Positions 33,211-41,623 of a stretch of DNA of 64,000 nucleotides are shown here, in pieces. The notes beneath the pieces were generated by a model. That model saw nothing but the letters and a program-made list of their open reading frames with translations, made no database searches and was not told the DNA's origin. Every line of letters begins with the position of its first letter. The stretch's first letter is position 1. The stretch is from Limiplasma sp036645955 (lineage in GTDB: Bacteria; Bacillota; Clostridia; Christensenellales; Aristaeellaceae). Where the stretch lies: assembly GCA_036645955.1 (NCBI GenBank), contig JAVXND010000010.1:4755-68754 (forward strand), given 5' to 3'. Made by a program: the position numbers and the translations under genes.

Positions 33211-34435
33211 CTTTATCCTCCTCCACCGATAAATCCAGCGGGGGCGGCGTGAGCGTGGGTGTAGCTGTAGGCGCAAGGGTGAAGCCATAGCCGTTATCTG
33301 TTTTTACGCTTGAGGGCACTTGATATTCGTAGCTGCCGCCTGGCGGCAGGCTAGGCTTGGGGCTAATTGTGGTAATCACGCCATCTGGGCCAACGCTGAT
33401 GGAAGGCTCAGGCATAAGCGACGGTGTGGGCGTTGGCGCAAGCTGGTAAAAGTCACTGCCGATTTTGATGGTGGGCACGGGCTTGGTTGATTCAAGCGGT
33501 GTAAAGGTCAAATTGTTATCCGCATTGGAACGGTTTTCAACCTCCTCTGCCACAGGCTGGTAGCGAAGCACAATCACATACTCCACATGCTCAAAATCCG
33601 CCTTTGGCTCTACCACAATGAACTGCTTGTTGCTTTCCATGCCGCGTGTGCTTTCCCGCACAGTACCAATGGGAATGCCCTTGGGAAACGACATGCCAAC
33701 GCCTGAGGTAACCACCAAATCACCGGGGCGGGGCAAACGGTCGGTTGGCAAATAATACATGCGGCACATGGCTTGACCATCCGTGCCTAAGGTTCCGCGT
33801 ACCGTGCCTTGGTCGCGCGAGTTGGAAATGAGTGCCGCAATGCTGGCTGTGTTGTCTATAATGGTACGCACAGTGCATTTGGTGGCGCTTACGTTTTCCG
33901 TATAGCCTATCAAAGCGCCGTCCATGGTTACGGCCATGTATTCCTTAATGCCATCGTTAGCGCCTTTGTTTATGGTGAAAACAGAAAAATAATTGCCTGC
34001 CTCCCGCCCGATGACTGTGGCCACCAGCGGGTTCAAGCTCTCGTTTTGAGAGATTTCACCATACAGGTTTTCATAAACCGACAATTTTTTTTGAAGCTCC
34101 TCCGCCAGCATCGCCTGATAAACCAGCTGTTCGTTTTCCTGCTTCAGATTGTTATACTCCAGCTCCAAGCGCGAACGAAGCTTTACTTTGTAAAAATAAT
34201 CCACAACTGCGTTCACCACGGTGGAAAATCCGCTTTGAATGGGCGTCATGACGTTTGCCACACCGTTTTCAGGTATTGTGAGCAGTTTGTTGCCCGTAAT
34301 CAACGCCAGCAAATGTGAGCCTGCCAGACCCAGCAAAACCAACACAATGCCAATCAGAAGCACGCGCCGCCATATGCGCCTTGCTTTGCTGTCGGTGCTT
34401 TTGCGCCGTTCCGTTTTGGGTACTCTCAGCTTCAT
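33203..34435 (-). CDS. mreC: Rod shape-determining protein MreC with long proline-rich tail
   Basis: The 410-residue protein has an N-terminal membrane helix at residues about 24-46, a coiled coil (residues about 85-118) and the MreC beta-barrel region with GVGMSFPKGIPIG. The usual protein ends near residue 280. Here about 125 more residues follow, rich in Pro, Thr and Ser, with PTPTPSLMPEPS and SPKPSLPPGG stretches, probably an extended extracellular tail that could reach into the wall. It scaffolds the elongation machinery. mreB lies 15 bp upstream and mreD overlaps downstream. Confidence 0.93.
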   Translation of the reverse strand: MKLRVPKTERRKSTDSKARRIWRRVLLIGIVLVLLGLAGSHLLALITGNKLLTIPENGVANVMTPIQSGFSTVVNAVVDYFYKVKLRSRLELEYNNLKQENEQLVYQAMLAEELQKKLSVYENLYGEISQNESLNPLVATVIGREAGNYFSVFTINKGANDGIKEYMAVTMDGALIGYTENVSATKCTVRTIIDNTASIAALISNSRDQGTVRGTLGTDGQAMCRMYYLPTDRLPRPGDLVVTSGVGMSFPKGIPIGTVRESTRGMESNKQFIVVEPKADFEHVEYVIVLRYQPVAEEVENRSNADNNLTFTPLESTKPVPTIKIGSDFYQLAPTPTPSLMPEPSISVGPDGVITTISPKPSLPPGGSYEYQVPSSVKTDNGYGFTLAPTATPTLTPPPLDLSVEEDKGV

Positions 34436-34450
34436 GCACTATCCTCCATA

Positions 34451-35485
34451 TTATGTGGTAAATTGCTTGAGAAAGCTCGTTCTGCCCAAGTGCTGCAGCA
34501 GCTCGAAATTCTCAATGATGTTGCCAAGCCCAAGCGCCGCGCAATCCATGGGTTCCTTGGCAAGCAGTACGGGAATGCCCAGCTCGCTGGCAATCATTTG
34601 ATCCATGCCATAGAGCAGGGAGCCGCCGCCCGTTAGGTAAATGCCATTATGCATCACATCTGCCGCAAGCTCAGGCGGGGTGCGCTCCAGCACCCATTTG
34701 ATGGCGCTTAAAACCGCCATGCAGGTTTCACGTATGGCTTGATAAATTTGTGTGGACGTAATTTCCGTGGTTTGCGGCAGGTTGGTAACCATGTCGCGCC
34801 CGCGAATTCTTGCGCGGCGCTCGTCCCGTAGGGGCAATGCCGCGCCCAAATCCAGCTTGACCTCCTCGGCTGTGCGGTCGCCGATGAGGATGTTAAACTC
34901 GCGTTTGATATAATTGATAATGGCTTCATCCATTTTGACCCCGCCCACGCGAATGGAATGGCTAATGACCGTACCGCCCAGCGAAATCACCGCCACATCT
35001 GTGGTGCCGCCGCCAATGTCCACCACCATGCAGCCATTGGGGTCAAATACAGGCAATCCGCTTCCCAGCGCTGCGGCAAAGGGCTTTTCCACCAAATAGA
35101 CCTTGCGGCTGCCCGCACACTTTGCGGCCTCGCCCACCGCGCGGCGTTCAATGGCGGAAATGGAGCATGGATAGCTTAGAAACAGCCTTGGCTTCATAAT
35201 ATAGCTTGAGCCAATGGCCTTGCGCATAAAATATTGAATCAAAATCTCCGTCATGTCAAAGTCTGTAATAACGCCTTCGCGCATGGGGCGAACCGCCATA
35301 ACGCCCTCGGTTGTGCGGCCCAGCATAATTTTAGCGTCATCGCCTACAGAACGCACCTTGCGTTCGTTGCTGCTATCCACCACCACGATGGTTGGCTCGC
35401 TGATAATGATGCCCTTATGCTTTACATAGACCAATGTATTGCTCGTGCCAAGATCCACGCCTAGGTCATGCGCAACAAAGCCCAT
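34451..35485 (-). CDS. mreB: Actin-like cell-shape protein MreB
   Basis: The 344-residue actin homologue has the phosphate-1 motif GVDLGTSNTLVYVK, phosphate-2 VVDIGGGTTDVAVIS, and the adenosine motif GIYLTGGGSLLYGMD. It polymerises at the membrane to guide cylindrical wall synthesis. Length is standard. The ribosome-binding site is weak (GGATGTGGA). It follows maf by 48 bp and heads the mreBCD block. The presence of mreB, mrdA and rodA predicts a rod-shaped cell. Confidence 0.97.
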   Translation of the reverse strand: MGFVAHDLGVDLGTSNTLVYVKHKGIIISEPTIVVVDSSNERKVRSVGDDAKIMLGRTTEGVMAVRPMREGVITDFDMTEILIQYFMRKAIGSSYIMKPRLFLSYPCSISAIERRAVGEAAKCAGSRKVYLVEKPFAAALGSGLPVFDPNGCMVVDIGGGTTDVAVISLGGTVISHSIRVGGVKMDEAIINYIKREFNILIGDRTAEEVKLDLGAALPLRDERRARIRGRDMVTNLPQTTEITSTQIYQAIRETCMAVLSAIKWVLERTPPELAADVMHNGIYLTGGGSLLYGMDQMIASELGIPVLLAKEPMDCAALGLGNIIENFELLQHLGRTSFLKQFTT

Positions 35486-35533
35486 ATCTGTTCCACATCC
35501 GTTTCTGTGTTAATGCATGGTTCTGCTTCCCGC

Positions 35534-36136
35534 TCAATGGGGGTTCGCCGCTTGCAGAATCGGCAACCCCAGCCGCTCAAAAAACTGTGTCAAGAGCCCC
35601 AGCGGCAAGCCAATGACATTGCTGGGACTGCCTTGTATATGGCTTATAAACAAGCCCGCCTTGCCTTGCAAAGCATAGGCACCCGCTTTATCCATCGGCT
35701 CCCCCGTTGCTACATAGCGGGCAATCAGCTCTTTGGATAATGGCAGAAAGCTCACTTGCGTGGTTTCCGCCTCTAAAAGCACCTGCAAATCAGGGCAACG
35801 CAGGCAAAGCCCCGTATGCACCTCGTGCGTGCGGCCGCTCAAAAGCGAAAGCATGCGCTGTGCATCCTGTTCATCCTTAGGTTTCCCCATGACCTCGTCA
35901 TCCACACATACAAGTGTATCTGCCGCCAGCACCAAGCAATTGGGATGACGTGCAAAAACCTCGTCGCACTTTTGGCGGGCGATGGCTTTGACCCGCTCGC
36001 GGCCAACGCCCAGCGCTTGTTCATCTGCAAAGGAAGGCTCCACACGAAAGGGAATTTGATAGAGCGAAAGAAGCTCCTGCCTGCGCGGAGATGCGGAAGC
36101 CAAAATCAGCGGCCACGCTTTGTGGACTGCAGGCAT
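35534..36136 (-). CDS. maf: Maf-family nucleoside triphosphate pyrophosphatase
   Basis: The 200-residue protein has LILASASPRRQELL at the N-terminus and AADTLVCVDDEVMGKP, the two Maf signatures. Maf enzymes hydrolyse dTTP, UTP or modified nucleotides and prevent their incorporation; in Firmicutes the gene is a common neighbour of mreB. The second of two close ATGs was preferred because it lies 7 nt from GGGAGG. It is the first gene of the cell-shape operon and has a strong promoter upstream. Confidence 0.94.
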   Translation of the reverse strand: MPAVHKAWPLILASASPRRQELLSLYQIPFRVEPSFADEQALGVGRERVKAIARQKCDEVFARHPNCLVLAADTLVCVDDEVMGKPKDEQDAQRMLSLLSGRTHEVHTGLCLRCPDLQVLLEAETTQVSFLPLSKELIARYVATGEPMDKAGAYALQGKAGLFISHIQGSPSNVIGLPLGLLTQFFERLGLPILQAANPH

Positions 36137-36183
36137 GCGCATCCCTCCCCCTTCAGCATTTCAATGATATACTGCGACTTCTT

Positions 36184-36211
36184 ATTATAACATAGATGTT
36201 GCGGATGTCAA
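36184..36211 (-). promoter_or_regulatory. Promoter of the maf-mreBCD-mrdA-minD-rodA operon
   Basis: On the minus strand TTGACA is followed after 16 nt by TATAAT with an extended -10 TG. Seven genes follow with gaps of at most about 50 bp. Confidence 0.82.
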
Positions 36212-36236
36212 AAACTCATTTTTACGAAATCAAGCG

Positions 36237-36278
36237 CCACCCATTGTGCAGGCAAGGGATTTTTTGCACAATGGGTGG
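36237..36278. other. Hairpin between maf and the CoA-disulfide reductase gene
   Basis: A perfect 14-bp stem (CCACCCATTGTGCA) with a 14-nt loop. It follows the reductase gene by about 125 nt but lacks a U-tract, so its role as terminator is uncertain. The rest of this 267-bp gap shows nothing recognisable. Confidence 0.45.
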
Positions 36279-36403
36279 TGTACAGCAAGGGTAAAATGCA
36301 CTTTTATGACTGGAACCAGCGATTGCCGTGGGCGGAAAGTCTCCCATAGATTTTACAAAGATGATCGGTGGATTGGGCTTGGTTTTCTGCGCAAAGCATG
36401 GCG

Positions 36404-38092
36404 CTATCTACAATCTGTGCAGCGGTATTCGGGTACCCTTTGTTGGTTGCGCACAGCGCTGTACAGCCGATAGCCGCCGCTTAGGTTATAGCAATCAAAG
36501 CCATGGCCGCTTAGGATGCGGCAGGCAAGATAGCTTCGCAATCCGCTATGGCAATGCACGTAAATGGGTTTTTGAGGCGTTAGTTCAGCAATCCGCTCCC
36601 GCAATTCGTCCAGCGGTATGTTCTGAAAGCCCTCAATTTTCCCGCGCCGCACCTCTGAAACGGTTCGCACATCCAAGAGCTGTACGCTTCCATCGCGCGG
36701 GAGCGCGTCCACATCGTGCCAATGAAATTGCTTCACCAGCCCGCCCAGCACGTTTTCAATCACAAAGCCCGCCATGTTGACCGGGTCCTTAGCGGAGCTG
36801 TAAGGCGGGGCGTAGCATAGCTCTAGCTTGGTTAAGTCCGCCGCCGTCATGCCCGCATGAATGGCGGTAGCCAGCACATCACAGCGCTTGTCCACCCCAT
36901 CCCTGCCCACAATTTGTGCGCCCAAAATTTTGCCGCTGTTTTTTTCAAACAGCACCTTCATGGACATGCTTGTTGCGCCCGGATAATAACCCGCATGACT
37001 GCCAATATAGAGGAACACCTTATCATAATCAATGGCCAAACGCTTGGCTTGTTTTTCGTTTACGCCTGTGGAGGCAACCGTCAGGTCAAACACCTTCAAA
37101 ATGGAGCTGCCTTGCGTGCCTGGATAGGTGCTTGAAATGCCGCAGAGGTTATCCGCCGCAATGCGCCCCTGCTTATTGGCAGGCCCTGCCAATGGCACAT
37201 AAGCGGCCTTGCCTGTTACAAAGTCCACCACCGCAACCGCGTCCCCCACCGCATAAATATGCTCGTCGGAGGTGCGCATGTGTGCATCCGTCAAAATTGC
37301 GCCGCGGTCACTGCACGCAATGCCAGCCGCCTTTGCCAGCCCGCTTTCAGGCTTTACGCCAATGGCCAAAATCACCATATCCGCGCAAACCTCGCCCTGT
37401 GAAAGCTGTACGCGCAAACCCGCGCCGTGTTTTTCAATCCGTTGCACCCCGCGGTTTAAGCAAAGCGCCACCCCTTTTTCAGCCATGTGCTGATGCACAT
37501 CGCAGGCCAAATCCTCATCAATGGGTGCCAGCACTTGGGGTGCCATTTCCACCAAGGTTACCTTGATGCCTGCCATGCAAAGGTTTTCAGCCATTTCAAC
37601 GCCAATAAAGCCGCCGCCCACCACCACCGCATGCTGTACCTGATGCTCCTCTAGAAAGGCTTTGATGCGGAGGGTATCGGGAATACTACGCAGGGTAAAA
37701 ACGCCCTGTGTGTCAATGCCCTCCATGGGCGGGCGAATGGGCTCCGCACCCATGGACAGAATGAGCGAATCGTAGGCCTCCTCATAGGTTTTGCCCGTGA
37801 GCACTTCGCGAACGGTTACGCTTTTTTGCTCCGCATGAATGGCTACAACCTCGCTATGAATGCGCACCTGCACATGGAAGCGGGCATAAAAGCTTTGGGG
37901 CGTTTGAAGGGTGAGCGCCTCACGGTCGCGAATTTCCCCGCCAATGTAGTAGGGCAAACCGCAATTGGCAAAAGAAATATATTCCCCGCGTTCAAACAGC
38001 ACGATTTCTGCCTGTTCATCCAGCCGACGAAGCCTTGCCGCGGCTGTTGCGCCCCCTGCCACGCCGCCCACAATCACGATTTTCTGACCCAT
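36404..38092 (-). CDS. CoA-disulfide reductase-type flavoprotein with C-terminal rhodanese domain
   Basis: The 562-residue enzyme starts with an FAD-binding motif (KIVIVGGVAGGATAAARLRR) and has the single redox cysteine in SFANCGLPYYIGG, the NAD(P)H-binding motif VVVGGGFIGVEMAE near residue 150, and the dimerisation domain ending near residue 450. Residues about 465-550 are a rhodanese domain with active-site cysteine in VHCHSGLRS. Such fusions reduce CoA disulfides, polysulfide or persulfides and help with oxidative or sulfur stress. It has its own promoter and lies back to back with the rubredoxin operon. Confidence 0.93.
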   Translation of the reverse strand: MGQKIVIVGGVAGGATAAARLRRLDEQAEIVLFERGEYISFANCGLPYYIGGEIRDREALTLQTPQSFYARFHVQVRIHSEVVAIHAEQKSVTVREVLTGKTYEEAYDSLILSMGAEPIRPPMEGIDTQGVFTLRSIPDTLRIKAFLEEHQVQHAVVVGGGFIGVEMAENLCMAGIKVTLVEMAPQVLAPIDEDLACDVHQHMAEKGVALCLNRGVQRIEKHGAGLRVQLSQGEVCADMVILAIGVKPESGLAKAAGIACSDRGAILTDAHMRTSDEHIYAVGDAVAVVDFVTGKAAYVPLAGPANKQGRIAADNLCGISSTYPGTQGSSILKVFDLTVASTGVNEKQAKRLAIDYDKVFLYIGSHAGYYPGATSMSMKVLFEKNSGKILGAQIVGRDGVDKRCDVLATAIHAGMTAADLTKLELCYAPPYSSAKDPVNMAGFVIENVLGGLVKQFHWHDVDALPRDGSVQLLDVRTVSEVRRGKIEGFQNIPLDELRERIAELTPQKPIYVHCHSGLRSYLACRILSGHGFDCYNLSGGYRLYSAVRNQQRVPEYRCTDCR

Positions 38093-38124
38093 ATGTACAC
38101 GCTCCCTTGTTTTTGGTTAGAACT

Positions 38125-38153
38125 ATTGTATCACCTACCGCTGTGAAAGGCAA
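38125..38153 (-). promoter_or_regulatory. Promoter of the CoA-disulfide reductase gene
   Basis: On the minus strand TTGCCT is followed after 17 nt by TACAAT, about 30 nt before the start codon. Confidence 0.6.
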
Positions 38154-38209
38154 TCGGGTGGGAAGGGGGGATGGCTTCCGCTTTTTCAATGTGGGTTGTT
38201 GGTGTAATG

Positions 38210-38410
38210 GTTTTTGTCATGGGTGGGCGGAGGGGTGTATAACGCGAACTGGGCCAAGACCCATGGCAATATAGCAACATGCCTTTGTAAACCCCATTGC
38301 CATAAATGCTACGTTCCCTGTAGGGACACCATATATGGTGTCCGCCCGGTTCGCGTTCCGACCGCCCATCCCCCCCTAATACATGCTGTCCGCCCAATTT
38401 GCGTTTTTCC
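38210..38410. repeat. GGACACC palindrome element, inverted copy with flanking partial unit
   Basis: The perfect palindrome GGACACCATATATGGTGTCC sits at 38324-38343, with the family's flank (CCTACAGGGA and GGGCGG blocks) on the opposite strand relative to the copies near 27.9 kb. A partial forward unit (GTCATGGGTGGGCGGAGGGG) lies on its left. The 440-bp gap contains no credible gene. Confidence 0.75.
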
Positions 38411-38471
38411 ACCCCCCACCCCCCACGCCAGTAAACATTTCCACAATGCATGGTTTCACCCTCCGCTTCCT

Positions 38472-38488
38472 TGGGTATGTAATACCCA
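38472..38488. promoter_or_regulatory. Dyad upstream of the rubredoxin gene
   Basis: TGGGTAT and ATACCCA flank 3 bp, about 45 bp before the start codon. It may be an operator or leader hairpin of the redox operon. Evidence is the symmetry only. Confidence 0.35.
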
Positions 38489-38533
38489 CATGGATCAAAC
38501 AAATCCATTTCATAAGCAAGAAGGAGGCAGGAA

Positions 38534-39202
38534 ATGCGTACTTTTATTTGTTCGGTATGCGGTTTCAAGTATGAGGAGGCCATCGGAATCCCGCAAGCAG
38601 GCATTGCCGCTGGCACCAAGTGGGAGGATCTTCCTGAAAATTGGGTCTGCCCGCTGTGCGGCGCGGCAAAGTCGGAGTTTAAAGAAGTGGGCGGTGCTCC
38701 CGCCGCTGTGGTTCAGCCCATTCCAATGGCGGAAGAATCCACCGCTGATTTACACGAGCTTTCCGCGTTGGAGTTAAGCGCATTGTGCTCCAACCTTGCC
38801 CGTGGCTGTGAAAAGCAGTACAAAGGCGAGGAAGCGGCATTGTTCACAGAGCTTTCAAAGCATTTCAAAAGCATTTCCGCACCCGCAAAGAACGCGGAAA
38901 CGGGCAAGCTGCTTTCACTCATTCAAAGCGATCTGGAAACGGCTTTCCCCGCCGCCAACCATGCCGCCAAGGGTGATGGTGATCGCGGCGCTCAGCGTGC
39001 GCTTGTGTGGAGCGAAAAGGTAACCCGCATTCTCAATTCACTGCTTGCGCGTTATGAAAAAGAAGGCGAAAGCATGCTCGCAAACACAAACGTCTACGTT
39101 TGCACCATCTGCGGCTTTGTGTACATAGGGGATCAGCCGCCAGAGCTATGCCCCGTTTGTAAGGTTCCCGCTTGGAAATTTGAAAAAGTAGAAGGGAGGT
39201 AA
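38534..39202 (+). CDS. Double-rubredoxin protein with degenerate rubrerythrin-like helical core
   Basis: The 222-residue protein has an N-terminal rubredoxin domain (cysteines 6, 9, 39 and 42, CSVCG and CPLCG), a helical region at residues about 70-178, and a C-terminal rubrerythrin-type rubredoxin domain (cysteines 190, 193, 206 and 209). The middle resembles a rubrerythrin four-helix bundle but lacks ExxH: the expected EKxH reads EKVT. It may shuttle electrons in peroxide or oxygen defence instead of carrying out diiron catalysis. GAAGGAGG precedes the ATG. The ferredoxin gene follows after 4 bp. Confidence 0.8.
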   Translation: MRTFICSVCGFKYEEAIGIPQAGIAAGTKWEDLPENWVCPLCGAAKSEFKEVGGAPAAVVQPIPMAEESTADLHELSALELSALCSNLARGCEKQYKGEEAALFTELSKHFKSISAPAKNAETGKLLSLIQSDLETAFPAANHAAKGDGDRGAQRALVWSEKVTRILNSLLARYEKEGESMLANTNVYVCTICGFVYIGDQPPELCPVCKVPAWKFEKVEGR

Positions 39203-39206
39203 CGAT

Positions 39207-39662
39207 ATGTACGCTGTAAGAACCATTCGTCTTTGCACAAAGGATTGTCTATGCCTGTATGTGTGCCCCACGGGCGCAACCAACACGGAAAACAGCATCA
39301 TCGACCGCTCCAAATGCATCGGCTGCGGCGTGTGCGCAAGCGCTTGCCCTTCGGGCGCAATTTCGATGGTACCCGATGAGCTTCCGCCTCAGCAGCCTAA
39401 GGCGAGCGCCGTGGTAAGCGCAATGCGCACCTTGGCAAAGAGCAAGAACGAGCAAGAGCGCATCGCTGCCGCGCTTCCCAGCAAGCTGGCGGTTGCCGTT
39501 GAAAAATCCAACCGTTTGATGGCGGAGGATCTTTTGCGCGAGGCTGGCTATATGCTCCCGCAAAGCGCTAACGCTCATCAATTGCTTGCCGATATGCTGC
39601 TCAAACCGCAAGCCGAAGGTTTCCCAAAGCAAGCCGTGGAAAAATTGCTTGGGATGCTGTAG
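39207..39662 (+). CDS. Ferredoxin-like Fe-S protein with helical tail
   Basis: The 151-residue protein has a ferredoxin-type N-terminus: an incomplete first cluster region (CTKDCLCLYVCPTGA) and a full CIGCGVCASACPSGA motif, suggesting at least one 4Fe-4S cluster. Residues about 60-151 are helical and of unknown function. GGGAGG precedes the ATG. It is tightly linked to the double-rubredoxin gene, so the pair probably forms an electron-transfer chain. Partner oxidoreductases are not identifiable from sequence alone. Confidence 0.83.
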   Translation: MYAVRTIRLCTKDCLCLYVCPTGATNTENSIIDRSKCIGCGVCASACPSGAISMVPDELPPQQPKASAVVSAMRTLAKSKNEQERIAAALPSKLAVAVEKSNRLMAEDLLREAGYMLPQSANAHQLLADMLLKPQAEGFPKQAVEKLLGML

Positions 39663-39694
39663 GTAAACGCTGTAGGTAAACCCATTATTTTTGA

Positions 39695-39723
39695 TTGAAG
39701 TTTAAATCCGCACGTGTTATCAT
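39695..39723 (+). promoter_or_regulatory. Candidate promoter of the mutarotase-like gene
   Basis: TTGAAG is followed after 17 nt by TATCAT, about 35 nt before the start codon. Confidence 0.4.
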
Positions 39724-39759
39724 ACTAGCATCAACGATAGAAGCAAGGAGATGCAAAGG

Positions 39760-40650
39760 ATGATTGAATTAACAAGCAATGGCGCATCCATGGCGATTGA
39801 TCCAGTGGGAGCGGAAATGCGTTCCTTTGTTGACAGCAATGGCAAGGAATGTATCTGGACAGGCGATCCAGAGGTGTGGAAGAGCAGTGCCCCCGTGCTG
39901 TTTCCCTCCATTGGCTTTTTGAAGGACGGCAAGGTAACCATCGAGGGCAAGCCCTACGAAATCCCCAAGCACGGGTTTGTGCGGGGAATGCTTTTTGAAG
40001 TAACAGAGCAGGGTGATGATTTTGTCACCTTGTCCATACATGAAACCGCTGAAACCAAGCAATGCTACCCCTTTGATTTTGCGTTAAGCGTAACCTACCG
40101 CTTTGCAAAAAATGGTTTTGAAGCCCGCTTCACGGTGGAAAACCATTCCTCACGCCCCATGCCCTTTGTGCTTGGCGGTCATCCCGGCTTCACCTGCCCC
40201 ATGAACCAAGGCGAGCAATTTTCCGATTATGAAATTCACTTCGAAAAACCCGAAACGGGCGAGCATCGGCTTTGCACTTTAGAGCACCTGATTGGGGAGA
40301 GTGAGGTTTGTTCGCTCGGTGCGGATCATCGCACGCTTTCGCTCGACTATGCAGCCTTTGATCGGCTGGACACCTACATTTTCGACGGCTTAAACAGCCG
40401 CAGTGTAGAACTGCGGCACAAACAAACCGGTCACGGTCTGCGCTTTTCCTTCCCCGAAATGGAGGTGCTCGCGCTGTGGACCATGCCGGGCAAGCGCGCT
40501 CCCTACCTGTGCCTTGAGCCATGGCAGGGCCTGCCCGCCTGCGCCGATGAAACAGGACGCTTTGAGGACAAGCCCCATCATGTAACGCTTGGGGTTGGCA
40601 AGGCTTACTGCTGTGGGTACCGCATGGAATTGATCGATAGCGTTCCTTGA
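39760..40650 (+). CDS. Aldose 1-epimerase (mutarotase, LacX-like)
   Basis: The 296-residue protein of the galactose mutarotase superfamily has PVLFPSIGFLKDG, PKHGFVRGMLFEV with a conserved histidine, LGGHPGFTCP and the late LCLEPWQGLPA with the likely catalytic glutamate. It interconverts anomers of an aldose or an aldose phosphate; LacX-type members lack a proven substrate. The second ATG was chosen because it is 9 nt from AAGGAG. It stands alone between a candidate promoter and a strong terminator. Confidence 0.88.
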   Translation: MIELTSNGASMAIDPVGAEMRSFVDSNGKECIWTGDPEVWKSSAPVLFPSIGFLKDGKVTIEGKPYEIPKHGFVRGMLFEVTEQGDDFVTLSIHETAETKQCYPFDFALSVTYRFAKNGFEARFTVENHSSRPMPFVLGGHPGFTCPMNQGEQFSDYEIHFEKPETGEHRLCTLEHLIGESEVCSLGADHRTLSLDYAAFDRLDTYIFDGLNSRSVELRHKQTGHGLRFSFPEMEVLALWTMPGKRAPYLCLEPWQGLPACADETGRFEDKPHHVTLGVGKAYCCGYRMELIDSVP

Positions 40651-40673
40651 CATCGAAAAATGAAGCCCATCAA

Positions 40674-40712
40674 AAAAACGCCCCTGTCGGAATCAACCGA
40701 TGGGGCGTTTTT
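40674..40712. terminator. Bidirectional terminator between the mutarotase-like gene and era
   Basis: AAAAACGCCCC pairs with GGGGCGTTTTT, with an inner TCGG/CCGA pair. It carries A and T tracts on both flanks. Confidence 0.9.
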
Positions 40713-40715
40713 GTT

Positions 40716-41606
40716 TTACTGCTTATCCTCATACCCCAGGGTACGCAAATCATCCATGCGGTTGCGCCAATTCTCGCGCACCTTTACCCATAGCTGTAAG
40801 TTGACATGAATGCCAAGCAACGTTTCAATGTCCATACGCGCCTCTTGCCCGATGCGCTTTAACATGCTGCCCTGCTTGCCGATGATGATGCCTTTATGGG
40901 CGGCACGCTCGCAGTATATGGTGGCGTGAATCTCCATCAGGTTGTCGCTGAGCTTATTCATGGCCATCATTTCCACACCAATGCCGTGAGGTACCTCCTC
41001 GGTCAAATGAAGCAAAGCTTTTTCACGAATCAGCTCGCCGCAAATCACGCGTTCAGGCTGATCGGTAATGGCATCGGGCGGAAAGTACTGCGGCCCTTCG
41101 GGCATGTAGCGAATCAACAGCTCTTTGAGCTCCGCTACCCCATCGCCCGTGGAAGCGCTGATGGGCATAATGTCGTCATACCCTGCTTGCGCAAAGCTGC
41201 CTATCAGCGAAAGCAAGCTTTCCTTGGCCAAGAGATCAATTTTGTTCAGCACAAGCACCTTTTTTACATTGTGGCGGCTCATGTCCTCCACAACGGCGCG
41301 ATCCTGCTTGCCTACAGCGGTGGCATCCACCATTGCAATCAAAGCGTCTATGCCTTGAAGCGCTTCCTTCGCAGATTGCATCATAAACTCGCCTAAGCGG
41401 TTGCGGGGCGTGTGCAAGCCGGGCGTATCCAGAAAAACAAGCTGACTGCCTTCCTGTGTGCTTACGCCGATAATGCGGTTGCGGGTTGTTTGGGGGCGGT
41501 CGCTCACAATCGCGACCTTTTCGCCAACCATGGCGTTCATAAGAGTGCTCTTGCCAACATTGGGTCTACCCATGATGGCAACGAAGCCCGAGTGAAAATT
41601 GGGCAT
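40716..41606 (-). CDS. era: GTPase Era
   Basis: The 296-residue GTPase has GRPNVGKSTLMNA (P-loop), DTPGLH, NKID and a C-terminal KH domain with GIIIGKQGSMLKRIG. Era binds the 3' end of 16S rRNA and assists 30S maturation. AAGGAG precedes the ATG. It is the last gene of the yqfC-to-era cluster, directly after the YbeY-deaminase fusion, and ends at the bidirectional terminator. Confidence 0.98.
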   Translation of the reverse strand: MPNFHSGFVAIMGRPNVGKSTLMNAMVGEKVAIVSDRPQTTRNRIIGVSTQEGSQLVFLDTPGLHTPRNRLGEFMMQSAKEALQGIDALIAMVDATAVGKQDRAVVEDMSRHNVKKVLVLNKIDLLAKESLLSLIGSFAQAGYDDIMPISASTGDGVAELKELLIRYMPEGPQYFPPDAITDQPERVICGELIREKALLHLTEEVPHGIGVEMMAMNKLSDNLMEIHATIYCERAAHKGIIIGKQGSMLKRIGQEARMDIETLLGIHVNLQLWVKVRENWRNRMDDLRTLGYEDKQ

Positions 41607-41623
41607 ATGGTTCTCCTTCCGTA

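Noticed and set aside
36246..36473. Possible gene remnant in the gap between maf and the reductase
   Set aside because: Short frames on both strands have no ribosome-binding site or recognisable family, and they run into the reductase 3' end.
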